This document shows positions 53,947 through 62,973 of a DNA stretch of 64,000 nt, piece after piece (the first letter of the stretch is position 1; each line of letters begins with the position of its first letter). The DNA comes from Lachnospiraceae bacterium (GTDB taxonomy: Bacteria > Bacillota > Clostridia > Lachnospirales > Lachnospiraceae). The position numbers and the translations under genes were made by a program. The stretch spans positions 1 through 64,000 of the forward strand of contig CAJTEM010000015.1 of assembly GCA_910575255.1 (NCBI GenBank). The letters are read 5' to 3'. The notes under the pieces were generated by a model. It was given only the letters and a program-made list of their open reading frames with translations. It was not told the origin of the DNA and did no database searches.

Positions 53947-55200
53947 ATGAAAGGAAATGTGATTGTCGGACAGTCCGGAGGTCCCACGGCGGTGATTAAT
54001 TCCAGCCTTGCAGGTGTTTACCGCACTGCCATCGACCGGGGGGCCAAGAAGGTTTACGGTATGAGATTCGGAATCCAGGGACTTTTGGATGAGCAGTATG
54101 TGGATCTGTCCAAACATATTAAAAATGATCTGGATGTGGAGATTTTAAAGCGTACTCCATCTGCTTTTTTAGGAACCTGCCGTTATAAACTGCCGGATAT
54201 TCATGAAAATCAGGAGATTTATGTAAAGATTTTTGAGATTCTGGAAAAGCTGAATATCGAATGCTTTATTTATATTGGCGGCAATGATTCCATGGATACG
54301 ATCAAGAAGCTTTCCGACTATGCGATCCTGACCGGAAAGAGCCAGAAATTCGTAGGTGTGCCCAAGACGATTGATAATGATCTGGCACTTACGGATCACA
54401 CTCCGGGATATGGAAGCGCTGCCAAATACATTGCCACCTCCACCAAGGAAGTTATCCGCGACGGACTGGGCTTTTCCTACAAGAAAAAGCTGGTGACCAT
54501 TATCGAGATCATGGGACGGAACGCCGGATGGCTGACCGGCGCTTCTGCATTATCCAAAGGAGAAGACTGCGATGGACCGGATCTGATCTATCTGCCGGAG
54601 GTTGCCTTTGAGATCGATAAGTTCGTATCCAGAGTGAAAAAGCTTCTGGAGAAAAAGGATGTGGTGGTAATTGCCATTTCAGAGGGAATCCGGACCGAAG
54701 ACGGCAAGTATATCAGTGAGCTGTCTACGGCGAGCGATTATGTGGATGCATTCGGTCATAAGCAGCTGACCGGTTCTGCCAGCTATCTGGCCAATGTGAT
54801 TAATCAGCAGATCGGCTGCAAGGCCAGGGCCGTGGAGTTCAGTACCCTGCAGAGAAGCGCGGCTCATCTGGCTTCCCGGGTGGATGTAAATGAGGCATTT
54901 ATGGTTGGCGGCGCTGCGGTGAAAGCGGCGGATGAAGGAGACACCGGCAAGATGGTTGTCATTGACCGGGTATCGGATGACCCGTACCAGAGCGCAACCG
55001 GTATTTACGATGTGCACAAGATTGCGAACGGAGAGAAGCTGGTGCCGAGAGAATGGATCACCAAGGACGGCACCTATGTGACGGAAGAATTTATTGATTA
55101 TGTGCGTCCGCTGATTCAGGGCGATTATCCTTGCGTCATGGTAGGCGGTATTCCACGTCATCTTTATATGTCTTCCGGCCGGGGGAAGAAAGGGGAATAA
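53947..55200 (+). CDS. pfp: Phosphofructokinase, pyrophosphate-dependent type
   Basis: 417 residues. Phosphorylates fructose 6-phosphate in glycolysis. N-terminus GNVIVGQSGGPTAVINSSLAGVY; YIGGNDSMDTI near 112; PKTIDNDL near 138, where Lys in place of Gly after Pro is a marker of PPi-dependent enzymes. PPi use is therefore likely but the donor is not proven. AGAGGAGGTTTTTGCG precedes the ATG. Three bases before the HD gene. Confidence 0.9.
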   Translation: MKGNVIVGQSGGPTAVINSSLAGVYRTAIDRGAKKVYGMRFGIQGLLDEQYVDLSKHIKNDLDVEILKRTPSAFLGTCRYKLPDIHENQEIYVKIFEILEKLNIECFIYIGGNDSMDTIKKLSDYAILTGKSQKFVGVPKTIDNDLALTDHTPGYGSAAKYIATSTKEVIRDGLGFSYKKKLVTIIEIMGRNAGWLTGASALSKGEDCDGPDLIYLPEVAFEIDKFVSRVKKLLEKKDVVVIAISEGIRTEDGKYISELSTASDYVDAFGHKQLTGSASYLANVINQQIGCKARAVEFSTLQRSAAHLASRVDVNEAFMVGGAAVKAADEGDTGKMVVIDRVSDDPYQSATGIYDVHKIANGEKLVPREWITKDGTYVTEEFIDYVRPLIQGDYPCVMVGGIPRHLYMSSGRGKKGE

Positions 55201-55203
55201 TCT

Positions 55204-55635
55204 ATGCTGTCAAAGGCAATTGGAATCGCTACGAATGCTTTTCAGGGTGTGAAAGACGCTAACGGGAATCCCTATATTGACCATGCCATGCGTGTCATGA
55301 GCAAGATGGACACGGAGGAAGAGAAGATCATAGCGGTGCTTCATGACGTGGTGGAGGATACGGAGATGACCCTGCATGAGCTGCAGGAGGAAGGTTTCTC
55401 CCGAACCGTCCTGGATACAATTGGCATGCTGACAAAGAAACCTGACATGAAATACTTTGATTACATTGAGGACATTCATTCCAGTGAACTGGCATCCAAG
55501 GTAAAGATCGCAGAGATTGAGGACAACCAGGATATTATGCGTGTCCGCAAGATGTCGTTCCAGACCTATACGGCGGCGGAACGGGTAAAGAAGACACTCG
55601 CCATTCTTCGTGATGAGGAAAGCAGTGTGAAATAA
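55204..55635 (+). CDS. Stand-alone HD-domain protein, RelA/SpoT hydrolase-like
   Basis: 143 residues, only the HD hydrolase part of RelA/SpoT proteins: YIDHAMRVM supplies the first His, VLHDVVEDTEMT the HD pair and following acid motif, KVKIAEIEDNQDIM the later Asp/Asn. No synthetase, TGS or ACT domain. Proteins of this build (small alarmone hydrolases) can cleave (p)ppGpp; that activity is inferred. Four bases after pfp, so probably co-transcribed with it. Confidence 0.82.
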   Translation: MLSKAIGIATNAFQGVKDANGNPYIDHAMRVMSKMDTEEEKIIAVLHDVVEDTEMTLHELQEEGFSRTVLDTIGMLTKKPDMKYFDYIEDIHSSELASKVKIAEIEDNQDIMRVRKMSFQTYTAAERVKKTLAILRDEESSVK

Positions 55636-55638
55636 GTG

Positions 55639-55665
55639 ATAAATCCTTTCCCCCTGGCATATGCT
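55639..55665 (+). promoter_or_regulatory. Possible sigma-E promoter of spoIVA
   Basis: CATATGCT (55658-55665) resembles the sigma-E -10 box and ATAAAT (55639-55644) could be the -35 with a 13-bp spacer. spoIVA is sigma-E controlled in Bacillus. The match is weak. Confidence 0.35.
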
Positions 55666-55749
55666 TATAGCAGTAAAGTACTGTCAGAGGTGCCATAGAG
55701 CAGAGAAAAAGCCTCTAAAGTACTAAAAGCATAGCAAGGGGGTATCTTC

Positions 55750-57225
55750 ATGGAAAGCTATAATGTATACAAAGATATCAAGGCACGGACCGGCGGTGAG
55801 ATCTATTTAGGTGTTGTCGGACCGGTCCGGACCGGGAAATCAACCTTTATCAAGCGTTTTATGGAACAGCTGGTGCTTCCGGAGATGGAGGATGAGCACC
55901 GGAAAAATCAGACAAGGGATGAGCTGCCCCAGAGCGCGGCAGGGAAGACCATCATGACTACAGAGCCAAAGTTCATTCCCAAGGAAGCCGCTCTGATACA
56001 GCCTGCGGAGGGAATTCAGGCCAAGGTGCGGCTGATTGACTGTGTGGGTTTCATGGTAGATGGCGCTGCCGGTCATGTAGAAAATGAGAGAGAACGTCTG
56101 GTGAAGACTCCTTGGTTTGAAGAAGAGATCCCTTTTACCCAGGCGGCGGAGATCGGTACCCGTAAGGTTATCAAGGATCATTCCACCATCGGGATTGTAA
56201 TAACCACGGATGGCTCTTTTGGAGATCTGAAGAGGGAAGCATACATAGCGGCAGAGAACACGGCAATTCAGGAGTTGAAGGATATCGGCAAGCCATTTCT
56301 GGTGCTTCTCAATTCCGACCGTCCTTATTCGGAAGAAACGACACGCCTGGCAAGAGAGCTCGAGAAGCAGCATGCCGTGACGGTAATGCCGGTCAATTGT
56401 GAGCAGTTGAAGCGGGAAGATGTTCATCGGATTCTGGAAAAGGTTCTGAAAGAATTTCCGGTGACAGAGGTGGATTTCTATATTCCCAAATGGCTGGAGA
56501 TTCTGCCCGGAAGCCATTGGCTGAAGGAGCAGGCAGTAAAGACGGCCCGGGAGCTGATGGCTCGGGTACGTCATATGAAAGATGTCCCTGCCGACTTTGG
56601 AAACGGTGATTCTGAGGTGATCCGTTCGATGAAAGTAGATCAGATGGATCTTTCCAACGGCAGCGTATCTGTCCAGGTTGCGCTGGAGGATGGCTATTAT
56701 TATCAGACGCTCAGTGATTTTGCCGGAATTCCCATCACGGATGAATATCAGCTGATGCAGAAGCTGCGGGATCTGGCATCCATGCAGATTGAGTATGATA
56801 AGGTTTTAAATGCCATGAATCAGGTGCGAATGCGCGGCTATGGTGTGGTTACACCGGAGCGTTCAGAGATTATCTTAGATGAGCCCACGGTAATCCGCCA
56901 TGGGAATAAATACGGCGTAAAGATGCGGGCGGAAGCCCCGTCCATCAATCTCATTAAGGCCCATATCCAGACAGAGATTGCTCCGATTGTCGGCAGCGAA
57001 CAGCAGGCTGAGGATCTGATTGCCTATATGAAAGAGAATGCCAGGAAGAAGGAAGACGGCATCTGGGATACCAATATTTTCGGGAAATCGATTGAACAGA
57101 TTGTTGAGGATGGTATCCAGGCCAAGGTAAGTCAGATGACAGAGGAATGTCAGATGAAGCTGCAGGATGCTTTGCAGAAAATTATCAATGACAGCTCGGG
57201 CGGAATGATTTGCATTATTATTTGA
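55750..57225 (+). CDS. spoIVA: Stage IV sporulation protein A
   Basis: 491 residues. Cytoskeletal ATPase that forms the basement layer of the spore coat around the forespore. Walker A GPVRTGKSTFI near residues 24-34, the N-terminal YKDIKARTGGEIYLGVVGPV, DCVGFMVDGAAGH, and the C-terminal NDSSGGMICIII are diagnostic. AGCAAGGGGGTATCTTC precedes the ATG. Strong evidence that the organism forms endospores. Confidence 0.97.
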   Translation: MESYNVYKDIKARTGGEIYLGVVGPVRTGKSTFIKRFMEQLVLPEMEDEHRKNQTRDELPQSAAGKTIMTTEPKFIPKEAALIQPAEGIQAKVRLIDCVGFMVDGAAGHVENERERLVKTPWFEEEIPFTQAAEIGTRKVIKDHSTIGIVITTDGSFGDLKREAYIAAENTAIQELKDIGKPFLVLLNSDRPYSEETTRLARELEKQHAVTVMPVNCEQLKREDVHRILEKVLKEFPVTEVDFYIPKWLEILPGSHWLKEQAVKTARELMARVRHMKDVPADFGNGDSEVIRSMKVDQMDLSNGSVSVQVALEDGYYYQTLSDFAGIPITDEYQLMQKLRDLASMQIEYDKVLNAMNQVRMRGYGVVTPERSEIILDEPTVIRHGNKYGVKMRAEAPSINLIKAHIQTEIAPIVGSEQQAEDLIAYMKENARKKEDGIWDTNIFGKSIEQIVEDGIQAKVSQMTEECQMKLQDALQKIINDSSGGMICIII

Positions 57226-57241
57226 GAAAGCCCGGTTTGTT

Positions 57242-57306
57242 GCGTCAGGGCAAAACGGTTCGTAGCGGCGTTCTGCCGGCTGTGGCCATGGGGTTTTGTC
57301 CTGCGC
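57242..57306 (+). ncRNA. Structured stretch between spoIVA and the RNase-like gene
   Basis: GCGTCAGGGCAAAAC (57242-57256) pairs with GTTTTGTCCTGCGC (57293-57306) over 14 bp with one bulge and one G-T, enclosing about 36 nt that can form a second stem (AGCGGC/GCCGGCT). No T tract follows. It may be a leader of the downstream gene or a small RNA; no known family was recognised. Confidence 0.35.
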
Positions 57307-57393
57307 AGTCGAAATACCGATCCTGATACATCCCCATATCCCCAACGATAACCTGATGATTCTAAAATTCCCCACCAAAGAGGAGGAAGAATT

Positions 57394-58995
57394 ATGCGTA
57401 TAGTATTCAGCGGAGCTGCCCACGAGGTAACCGGAAGCTGCCATTATGTACAGGCCGGGGAGACTCATCTGCTTGTTGACTGCGGTATGGAGCAGGGGTT
57501 CAATATTTATGAGAATGTTGAACCTCCGGTTCCGTGGTCACAGATTGATTATGTACTGCTTACACATGCCCATATCGATCATGCCGGAATGCTTCCGTAT
57601 ATCTATGCCCGCGGCTTTTCTGGTTCTGTTATGGCGACAAATGCTACCTGTGATCTCTGTAATATTATGCTGAAGGATAGTGCCCATATTCAGGAAATGG
57701 AAGCTGAGTGGAAGAACCGCAAAGCACGGCGGGCCGGAGATCCCGAAGTGAAGCCTCTCTATGAGATGAACGATGCTCTGGGGGTTTTGGAGCATTTTGT
57801 TCCCAATAATTACGGAGATATTGTCAAGCTGACGGATGATGTGACGATCCGTTTTACAGATATTGGCCATCTTTTGGGATCCGCGTCTATTGAAGTCTGG
57901 CTGCGTGAGGGCGATATCGAGAAAAAGATTGTATTTTCAGGCGACATTGGCAATAAAAATAAACCGTTGATCTGTGATCCCTCTTATACGATGGCTGCCG
58001 ATTACGCCGTGATGGAGTCTACCTATGGCAACCGGCTTCATCAGAAGGGAACCGACCATATCAGTGAGCTGGTACGGATTGTGCAGGAGACTCTTGATCG
58101 TGGCGGCAATGTGGTGATTCCTGCTTTTGCCGTGGGCAGAACTCAGGAGCTTTTGTATTATTTCCGCCACATTAAGACCCAGCGTCTTATCCGCGGCCAC
58201 GAGAATTTTGAGGTATATGTGGACAGCCCTCTGGCCGTAGAGGCTACCCATGTTTTTAAGCAGAATCAGCTGGAATGCTATGATGAAGAGACGCAAGATC
58301 TGGTGCGGATGGGCATTAATCCGATCTCTTTCCCGGGATTAAAGCTTTCCATCAGCAGTGAGGAATCAAAAAATATCAATTTCGATCCCTCACCAAAGGT
58401 GATCATTTCCGCTTCCGGTATGTGTGACGCCGGAAGAATCCGCCATCATTTAAAACACAACCTCTGGAGGCGGGAGTGCACGGTGATCTTCGCCGGCTAT
58501 CAGGCAGAGGGAACCCTGGGACGGAGTCTGGTAGACGGGAACCGGACAGTCAAGCTGTTCGGTGAGACCATTGATGTGGAGGCTCATATTGAGACACTGC
58601 ACGATATCAGCGGACATGCCGACCGGGACGGACTTCTGGAATGGGTGGAGAATTTCCAAAAGAAGCCAGAGCAGATTTTCGTGGTGCATGGCAGTGATGA
58701 TGTCTGTGATCAATTTGCCGAGCTGGTTACCGAGAGGACCGGTGTTCCGGCCAAAGCGCCTTTCAGCGGCGCGGAATACGATCTGATTGCCGGAGAGTGG
58801 ATCAAAGAGACGGTTGGTGTTCCGATTACCACTAAGAGTGCTGCCACCAGAAAGGCGAAGGGAATTTTTGCCCGTCTGCTGGCTGCCGGAGAGCGTCTCA
58901 TGACAGTGATTGCTCACAATGAGGGCGGTACGAATAAAGATCTGGCTAAATTTGCAGATCAGATCAATGCCCTATGCGATAAATGGGACAGATAG
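57394..58995 (+). CDS. Beta-CASP metallo-beta-lactamase RNase-like protein
   Basis: 533 residues. MBL fold with LTHAHIDHAGMLPY (zinc ligands, residues about 55-68), GHLLGSASIEVW, SGDIGNKNKPL and ESTYGNRLH, then the beta-CASP insert, YVDSPLAVEATHVF, and a C-terminal RMMBL segment HDISGHADRDGLLEW with IFVVHGSDD. Same build as CPSF73/YSH1-type RNases rather than RNase J. RNA processing is inferred. GAGGAGGAAGAATT precedes the ATG. Fifteen bases before rnhA. Confidence 0.9.
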   Translation: MRIVFSGAAHEVTGSCHYVQAGETHLLVDCGMEQGFNIYENVEPPVPWSQIDYVLLTHAHIDHAGMLPYIYARGFSGSVMATNATCDLCNIMLKDSAHIQEMEAEWKNRKARRAGDPEVKPLYEMNDALGVLEHFVPNNYGDIVKLTDDVTIRFTDIGHLLGSASIEVWLREGDIEKKIVFSGDIGNKNKPLICDPSYTMAADYAVMESTYGNRLHQKGTDHISELVRIVQETLDRGGNVVIPAFAVGRTQELLYYFRHIKTQRLIRGHENFEVYVDSPLAVEATHVFKQNQLECYDEETQDLVRMGINPISFPGLKLSISSEESKNINFDPSPKVIISASGMCDAGRIRHHLKHNLWRRECTVIFAGYQAEGTLGRSLVDGNRTVKLFGETIDVEAHIETLHDISGHADRDGLLEWVENFQKKPEQIFVVHGSDDVCDQFAELVTERTGVPAKAPFSGAEYDLIAGEWIKETVGVPITTKSAATRKAKGIFARLLAAGERLMTVIAHNEGGTNKDLAKFADQINALCDKWDR

Positions 58996-59010
58996 GAGAA
59001 TTTTCATTTT

Positions 59011-59493
59011 ATGACCAAGGTTCAGATATATACGGATGGTTCTGCGAGGGGGAATCCGGACGGTCCGGGAGGCTATGGAACGGTTCTGCAGTTTCTGGAC
59101 AGTAAGGGACAGCTACATGAAAAGGTGCTTTCTGCCGGTTATCAAAAGACCACAAATAACCGGATGGAGCTGATGGCAGCTATTGTCGGCCTGGAGGCCT
59201 TGAACCGTCCCTGTCAGGTGGAATTGTATTCAGATTCCAAATATCTGACAGATGCCTTTAATCAGCATTGGATCGACAATTGGGTGGCAAATAACTGGAA
59301 GCGTGGCAAGAGCGGAGAAGTAAAGAATATTGATTTGTGGGAACGTCTTCTGGATGCCAAAGCACCACACCAGGTGAGCTTTATCTGGGTTAAGGGGCAC
59401 GCAGGCCATCCGCAGAATGAACGATGTGATAAGCTGGCTACTTCTGCAGCAGACGGGGAATATCTGCTGATGGATGAGGGAATGAACAGATAA
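59011..59493 (+). CDS. rnhA: Ribonuclease HI
   Basis: 160 residues. Degrades RNA in RNA-DNA hybrids. Catalytic acids: Asp9 in IYTDGSARGNPDGPGG, Glu in NNRMELMAAI, Asp in LYSDSKYL, and Asp near the C-terminus with His in KGHAGHPQNERCDKLA. With the beta-CASP protein upstream this looks like an RNA-turnover pair. Confidence 0.95.
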   Translation: MTKVQIYTDGSARGNPDGPGGYGTVLQFLDSKGQLHEKVLSAGYQKTTNNRMELMAAIVGLEALNRPCQVELYSDSKYLTDAFNQHWIDNWVANNWKRGKSGEVKNIDLWERLLDAKAPHQVSFIWVKGHAGHPQNERCDKLATSAADGEYLLMDEGMNR

Positions 59494-59508
59494 AGGGAAT
59501 TTCTGTTT

Positions 59509-59537
59509 GGGGTGCGTGAAAGCGTACCCCCTTTTTG
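59509..59537 (+). terminator. Terminator after rnhA
   Basis: GGGGTGCG (59509-59516) pairs with CGTACCCC (59523-59530, one G-T) followed by CTTTTTG. Confidence 0.82.
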
Positions 59538-59691
59538 TATCAAATCGTTACGGTTCTCTTACAAATATTTACTTCTTTTGTCGGATGGTTCCCTTTCCTG
59601 GGAGATTGTGTTATGGTATGAATCAGAGGGGACAAAAGATCTTTGGCTCCCAATATCATATGATAAAAAATGAAGGACAGGGTGGGGTGCT

Positions 59692-60495
59692 ATGAAGCCA
59701 AGAGGGATCTGGATTGCGATCGGGATAATTTTGGTTATTGGAAGCCTTTCAACTGATTATGTGAAGAAGCGAACAGCAGGGAGTGAGGAGACAGCAGCAG
59801 CTGTCCCGGAGGCTGCCTCTGGTTTTGCAGGGATTCTTTCGGCCCGGGAGGGGACAGACGGAGAACCCCTGCAGGAATTTTCCATGGATGGGAAGAAAAG
59901 CGATGATTTTATCTCCCGGGCTTTGGAACCGGCCAGAGAAAACCCTCCATGTGAGGAAGGCCAACAGAATAAGGAAAGTTTTTCCACTGCCACAGCGTCT
60001 GAATCTGGAAGTGCCGTGATCACCAGGCAAAGGATGGACATTGCCGTGGATCCTGCAGAAGTGAATCCTTCCCTCACACAGGAGGATGCCGACTGGTCAG
60101 AAATCCCTCAGAAGGAAGAAGGCAGTCCGGACAATCCGGTCTTAATCCGGCTGCAGGAATTGGACGGGCAGATTGCCATCAATCAGTCCCGCGAGTCGGA
60201 GAATACCACTAATTCCCGGAAAGCCTCCTCTGAGAACGAGTGGATGTTGTGGGAAACCGAGCTGCAGCGGATCTTGGGAATTCTAAAAGAGAAGCTGGAT
60301 TCCCAGGCACAGGAAGCACTCATGCATGAACAGATCGAATGGATGAAGAGCCGCGAAGAAGAAGCGGTCGATGCTTCCAGGAAAGAACTGGGAGGCACCA
60401 TGGAGGAGGTTAATTATAACCGTTCGCGTGCGCAGCGAACCAGAAGCCGCGCCTACGAACTGGCGGAAACCTATGCAGATCTGTTCCGGGAGTGA
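59692..60495 (+). CDS. Membrane-anchored protein with an LprI-like (DUF1311) domain
   Basis: 267 residues. N-terminal transmembrane helix or signal anchor (GIWIAIGIILVIGSLST). A low-complexity acidic region (about residues 40-150) links to a C-terminal helical domain (LDGQIAINQSR, MLWETELQRILGILKEKL, HEQIEWMKSREEE) with the Trp and charged pattern of DUF1311, the lysozyme-inhibitor LprI fold. Extracytoplasmic; inhibition of muramidases is family knowledge, not shown here. The start has AGGGTGGGGTGCT upstream. Function otherwise unknown. Confidence 0.7.
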   Translation: MKPRGIWIAIGIILVIGSLSTDYVKKRTAGSEETAAAVPEAASGFAGILSAREGTDGEPLQEFSMDGKKSDDFISRALEPARENPPCEEGQQNKESFSTATASESGSAVITRQRMDIAVDPAEVNPSLTQEDADWSEIPQKEEGSPDNPVLIRLQELDGQIAINQSRESENTTNSRKASSENEWMLWETELQRILGILKEKLDSQAQEALMHEQIEWMKSREEEAVDASRKELGGTMEEVNYNRSRAQRTRSRAYELAETYADLFRE

Positions 60496-60510
60496 ATGAT
60501 CTCTTTGCTT

Positions 60511-61215
60511 TCATTTCACCCCAGACTTCGCAGGCGTGCAGAAGACGCTGACAGCGGGTGATTCATTCACCGGGTTTTCGCGATTCAAAAGCAGTTCAAA
60601 GGTGGCATTCTTTGACTGCAAAAGATGCTCATACATAGCATCTGCTGCCGCCTGCCATTCCTTTTTGATACAGGCCTTGATAATGGCAAGATGTTCATTC
60701 CTGGTATCCTCCAGACGCTGTTCGGCGCGCTGGCCGGTAATGATACGAAAACGCTGATTCTGGTTATTGATAATCCGGAAATACTCCTGAATGTAATGAT
60801 TGGGTACCGCACTGTTAAGAAAGCTGTGGAAATTATCATCCAGGATAAAAAAGGTCTTTGCGTCTTGGGTAATATCCAACCGTAAAAGATTCTGATAATA
60901 GTCTAAAAGAGTTCCTTCATCTAAGGTATAGCCATAATTTCGAATGCTGTAGGGTTCTAGCAGCAACCTCAGTTCAAAAATGTTATTGACTTCGGAAATG
61001 GAGAGGCTGGAAACCACAATTCCCTTTTTGGAACGAATGGTAACCAGGCCTTCCTGTTCCAGTCGGCTCAGAGCATCACGGATGGGAGTGCGGCTTACAT
61101 GAAAAGTCTCGCAGAGAACGGCTTCATTTAAATGCATACCAGGAGAAAATTCACAGTTGAGAATCTTTTCCTTGATATTGTTGTAGGCTTGGACCTTTAA
61201 GCTTTTTTTTGTCAT
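60511..61215 (-). CDS. GntR-family regulator, FCD subfamily
   Basis: 234 residues. Winged helix N-terminus (AYNNIKEKILNCEFSPGMHLNEAVLCETFHVSRTPIRDALSRLEQEGLV, in pieces over residues 10-60), then the FCD ligand-binding domain with FILDDNFHSFLN and NEHLAIIKACIKKEW carrying its metal-binding His/Asp. Divergent from the zinc dehydrogenase, whose promoter has paired operator-like sites, so it probably represses that gene in response to a sugar or its acid. The ligand is unknown. Confidence 0.9.
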   Translation of the reverse strand: MTKKSLKVQAYNNIKEKILNCEFSPGMHLNEAVLCETFHVSRTPIRDALSRLEQEGLVTIRSKKGIVVSSLSISEVNNIFELRLLLEPYSIRNYGYTLDEGTLLDYYQNLLRLDITQDAKTFFILDDNFHSFLNSAVPNHYIQEYFRIINNQNQRFRIITGQRAEQRLEDTRNEHLAIIKACIKKEWQAAADAMYEHLLQSKNATFELLLNRENPVNESPAVSVFCTPAKSGVK

Positions 61216-61309
61216 GCCAGAAAACCTCCTCAGGTACGATTTCGCTATGGTTCTACATCCATTATAGATGAAAAGAAAGAAAAAACCAAGTTACTTTTGA
61301 TGTTGCATT

Positions 61310-61664
61310 TCCAGAGCTGAGATCTATCGTTCCCGAAGAAGCAACTCCCGTGAATCAATGCCAGAGTTGAAATTTCCGAAAGGTACGCCTTGTAAAAAGA
61401 GAGGAGAGGTGTTTTGAAATGGTCTGCTGTTTTTTTCGGTTTCGGGATCAAGAATTCCTAAAACCCCTGATTTTTGCTAAGAACGAAACGAAAATCCCCG
61501 AACTCGCTTCGCTCAGACAGCGGGGATTTTCATTTCAACGCAAAACTCAGGGATTTAAGGACTTCTAAATCCCTGCAAAGTCAAAAACAGCAGACCATTT
61601 CAAAACACCTCTCCTCTCTTTTTACAAGGCTAAGTATTCTCAAGGTTAAAGAACTGACATTGCC
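61310..61664 (+). repeat. Palindromic element copy I
   Basis: Forward full copy. Arms 61388-61434 and 61583-61629 are perfectly complementary over 47 nt. Inner stem (CCTGATTTTTGC/GCAAAACTCAGG and AAAATCCCCG/CGGGGATTTT) and cap AACTCGCTTCGCTCAGACAG (61501-61520). The right end is ACTGACATT (61653-61661); the left end carries AATGCCAG and a boundary module from about 61310. In the divergent region between gntR and the dehydrogenase. Confidence 0.88.
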
Positions 61665-61688
61665 TGTGAAATAGAATAGGAATTTATG

Positions 61689-61705
61689 ATTGTGTTGAAT
61701 ACAAT
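61689..61705. promoter_or_regulatory. Operator-like site 1 of the GntR regulator
   Basis: ATTGTGTTGAATACAAT is a 17-bp palindrome with one mismatch, close to the ATTGTATACAAT-like operators of FCD-type GntR proteins. A site identical at 14 of 17 positions lies over the dehydrogenase promoter. Confidence 0.5.
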
Positions 61706-61835
61706 AAAAACGGAGAAAGAGGGGGAGGGAATGGGAATGAATCAGAGAAAGTGTTTTGAAATATTGAAAATTGGGGAATTGTCATAAAAAAACCATTAAA
61801 ATTTAAAAGAAATAGTGGAAATATGAAGAATACTA

Positions 61836-61878
61836 TTGACAATTCGAGAAAAATCATTTACATTATGATGTATACAAT
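61836..61878 (+). promoter_or_regulatory. Dehydrogenase promoter with overlapping operator-like site 2
   Basis: TTGACA (61836-61841), 17-bp spacer, TACATT (61859-61864). Site 2, ATTATGATGTATACAAT (61862-61878), overlaps the -10 box and start, the usual place for repressor binding. Confidence 0.55.
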
Positions 61879-61905
61879 AAGAAATAAAAAGGAGCAATAA
61901 AGGCT

Positions 61906-62925
61906 ATGAAGTCTGTTTTTATTGAAAATCCGCACCAAGTAGAAATGAAGGATATTCCCCGTCCGGTGCGCAAGCCAGGGGAGGCTTTGCTGAAGCTGCT
62001 TTATGGCGGTATCTGTGGAAGTGATCTGGGATCTTACCGGGGCACATTTGCCTACTTTTCCTATCCCAGGACCCCGGGACATGAGTTTTCAGCGGAGATT
62101 GTGGAGGTTGATGACAATGATTATGGACTGAAACCGGGAATGGTGGTTACCTGTAATCCTTATTTCAATTGCGGGGAATGCTATTCCTGCAGGCGCGGAC
62201 TGGTCAATGCCTGTATGGATAACCAGACGATGGGAGTTCAGAGAGAGGGAGCCTTTTCTGAATATATCACCATGCCCCTGGAAAGAATCTATGATGGAAA
62301 AGGATTGGATCCCAGAGTGCTTGCGGTGATTGAGCCTCTTTGCATCAGCTATCACGGGGTAAAGCGGGCGGAAGTGCAAAGGAATGATAAGGTTTTGATT
62401 GTGGGAGCCGGCACCATCGGCATCCTGGCAGCTATTGCAGCCAAGCAGAAAGGGGCAGTTGTATACATTACAGATGTCTCGGAGATCAAACTGCGGTATG
62501 CCAGAGAATTCGGGGTGGATGGGACGATCTGTGTCAACGGCGCTTATTCTTACCAGCAGGTTGTGGATGAGATTACCGGAGGAAGCGGATTTGATGTGAC
62601 GATTGAGGCCGTAGGCCTTCCTGGCACTTTTCAGAATTGCATTGATGCGGCAGCATTCGGAGGCAAGATGGTTCTGATCGGTGTGGGAAAACAGAACCTG
62701 GATTTTAATTTTACCATGATACAGAAAAAGGAATTGAATGTTTACGGTTCCAGGAATTCCCTGAAGCCGGATTTCCTGGAATTGATTGATCTGGTGAGGG
62801 AGGGGAAAATTCCTCTTGAAAAAATCATAACCAATACTTACAAATTTGACGAGGCACCCCGGGCTTTTCGGGAGCTGGATGAAAATGCGGGAGAGATGCT
62901 GAAGGTGTTGATTGACTTTACTTAA
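61906..62925 (+). CDS. Zinc-dependent medium-chain alcohol dehydrogenase
   Basis: 339 residues. Catalytic zinc site GGICGSDLGS (Cys near 38) and GHEFSAEI, structural zinc Cys cluster NCGECYSCRRGLVNAC (residues about 87-102), and NAD-binding GAGTIG near 168. Nearest look-alikes are L-idonate, L-gulonate or sorbitol-type dehydrogenases, so a sugar alcohol or sugar acid is a plausible substrate; not proven. Under the divergent GntR regulator. AAAAGGAGCAATAAAGGCT precedes the ATG. Confidence 0.85.
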   Translation: MKSVFIENPHQVEMKDIPRPVRKPGEALLKLLYGGICGSDLGSYRGTFAYFSYPRTPGHEFSAEIVEVDDNDYGLKPGMVVTCNPYFNCGECYSCRRGLVNACMDNQTMGVQREGAFSEYITMPLERIYDGKGLDPRVLAVIEPLCISYHGVKRAEVQRNDKVLIVGAGTIGILAAIAAKQKGAVVYITDVSEIKLRYAREFGVDGTICVNGAYSYQQVVDEITGGSGFDVTIEAVGLPGTFQNCIDAAAFGGKMVLIGVGKQNLDFNFTMIQKKELNVYGSRNSLKPDFLELIDLVREGKIPLEKIITNTYKFDEAPRAFRELDENAGEMLKVLIDFT

Positions 62926-62973
62926 AGAGTGCCAAAGGCGAACACATCTGTCAGCACAGAGAGGAGGAGCATT

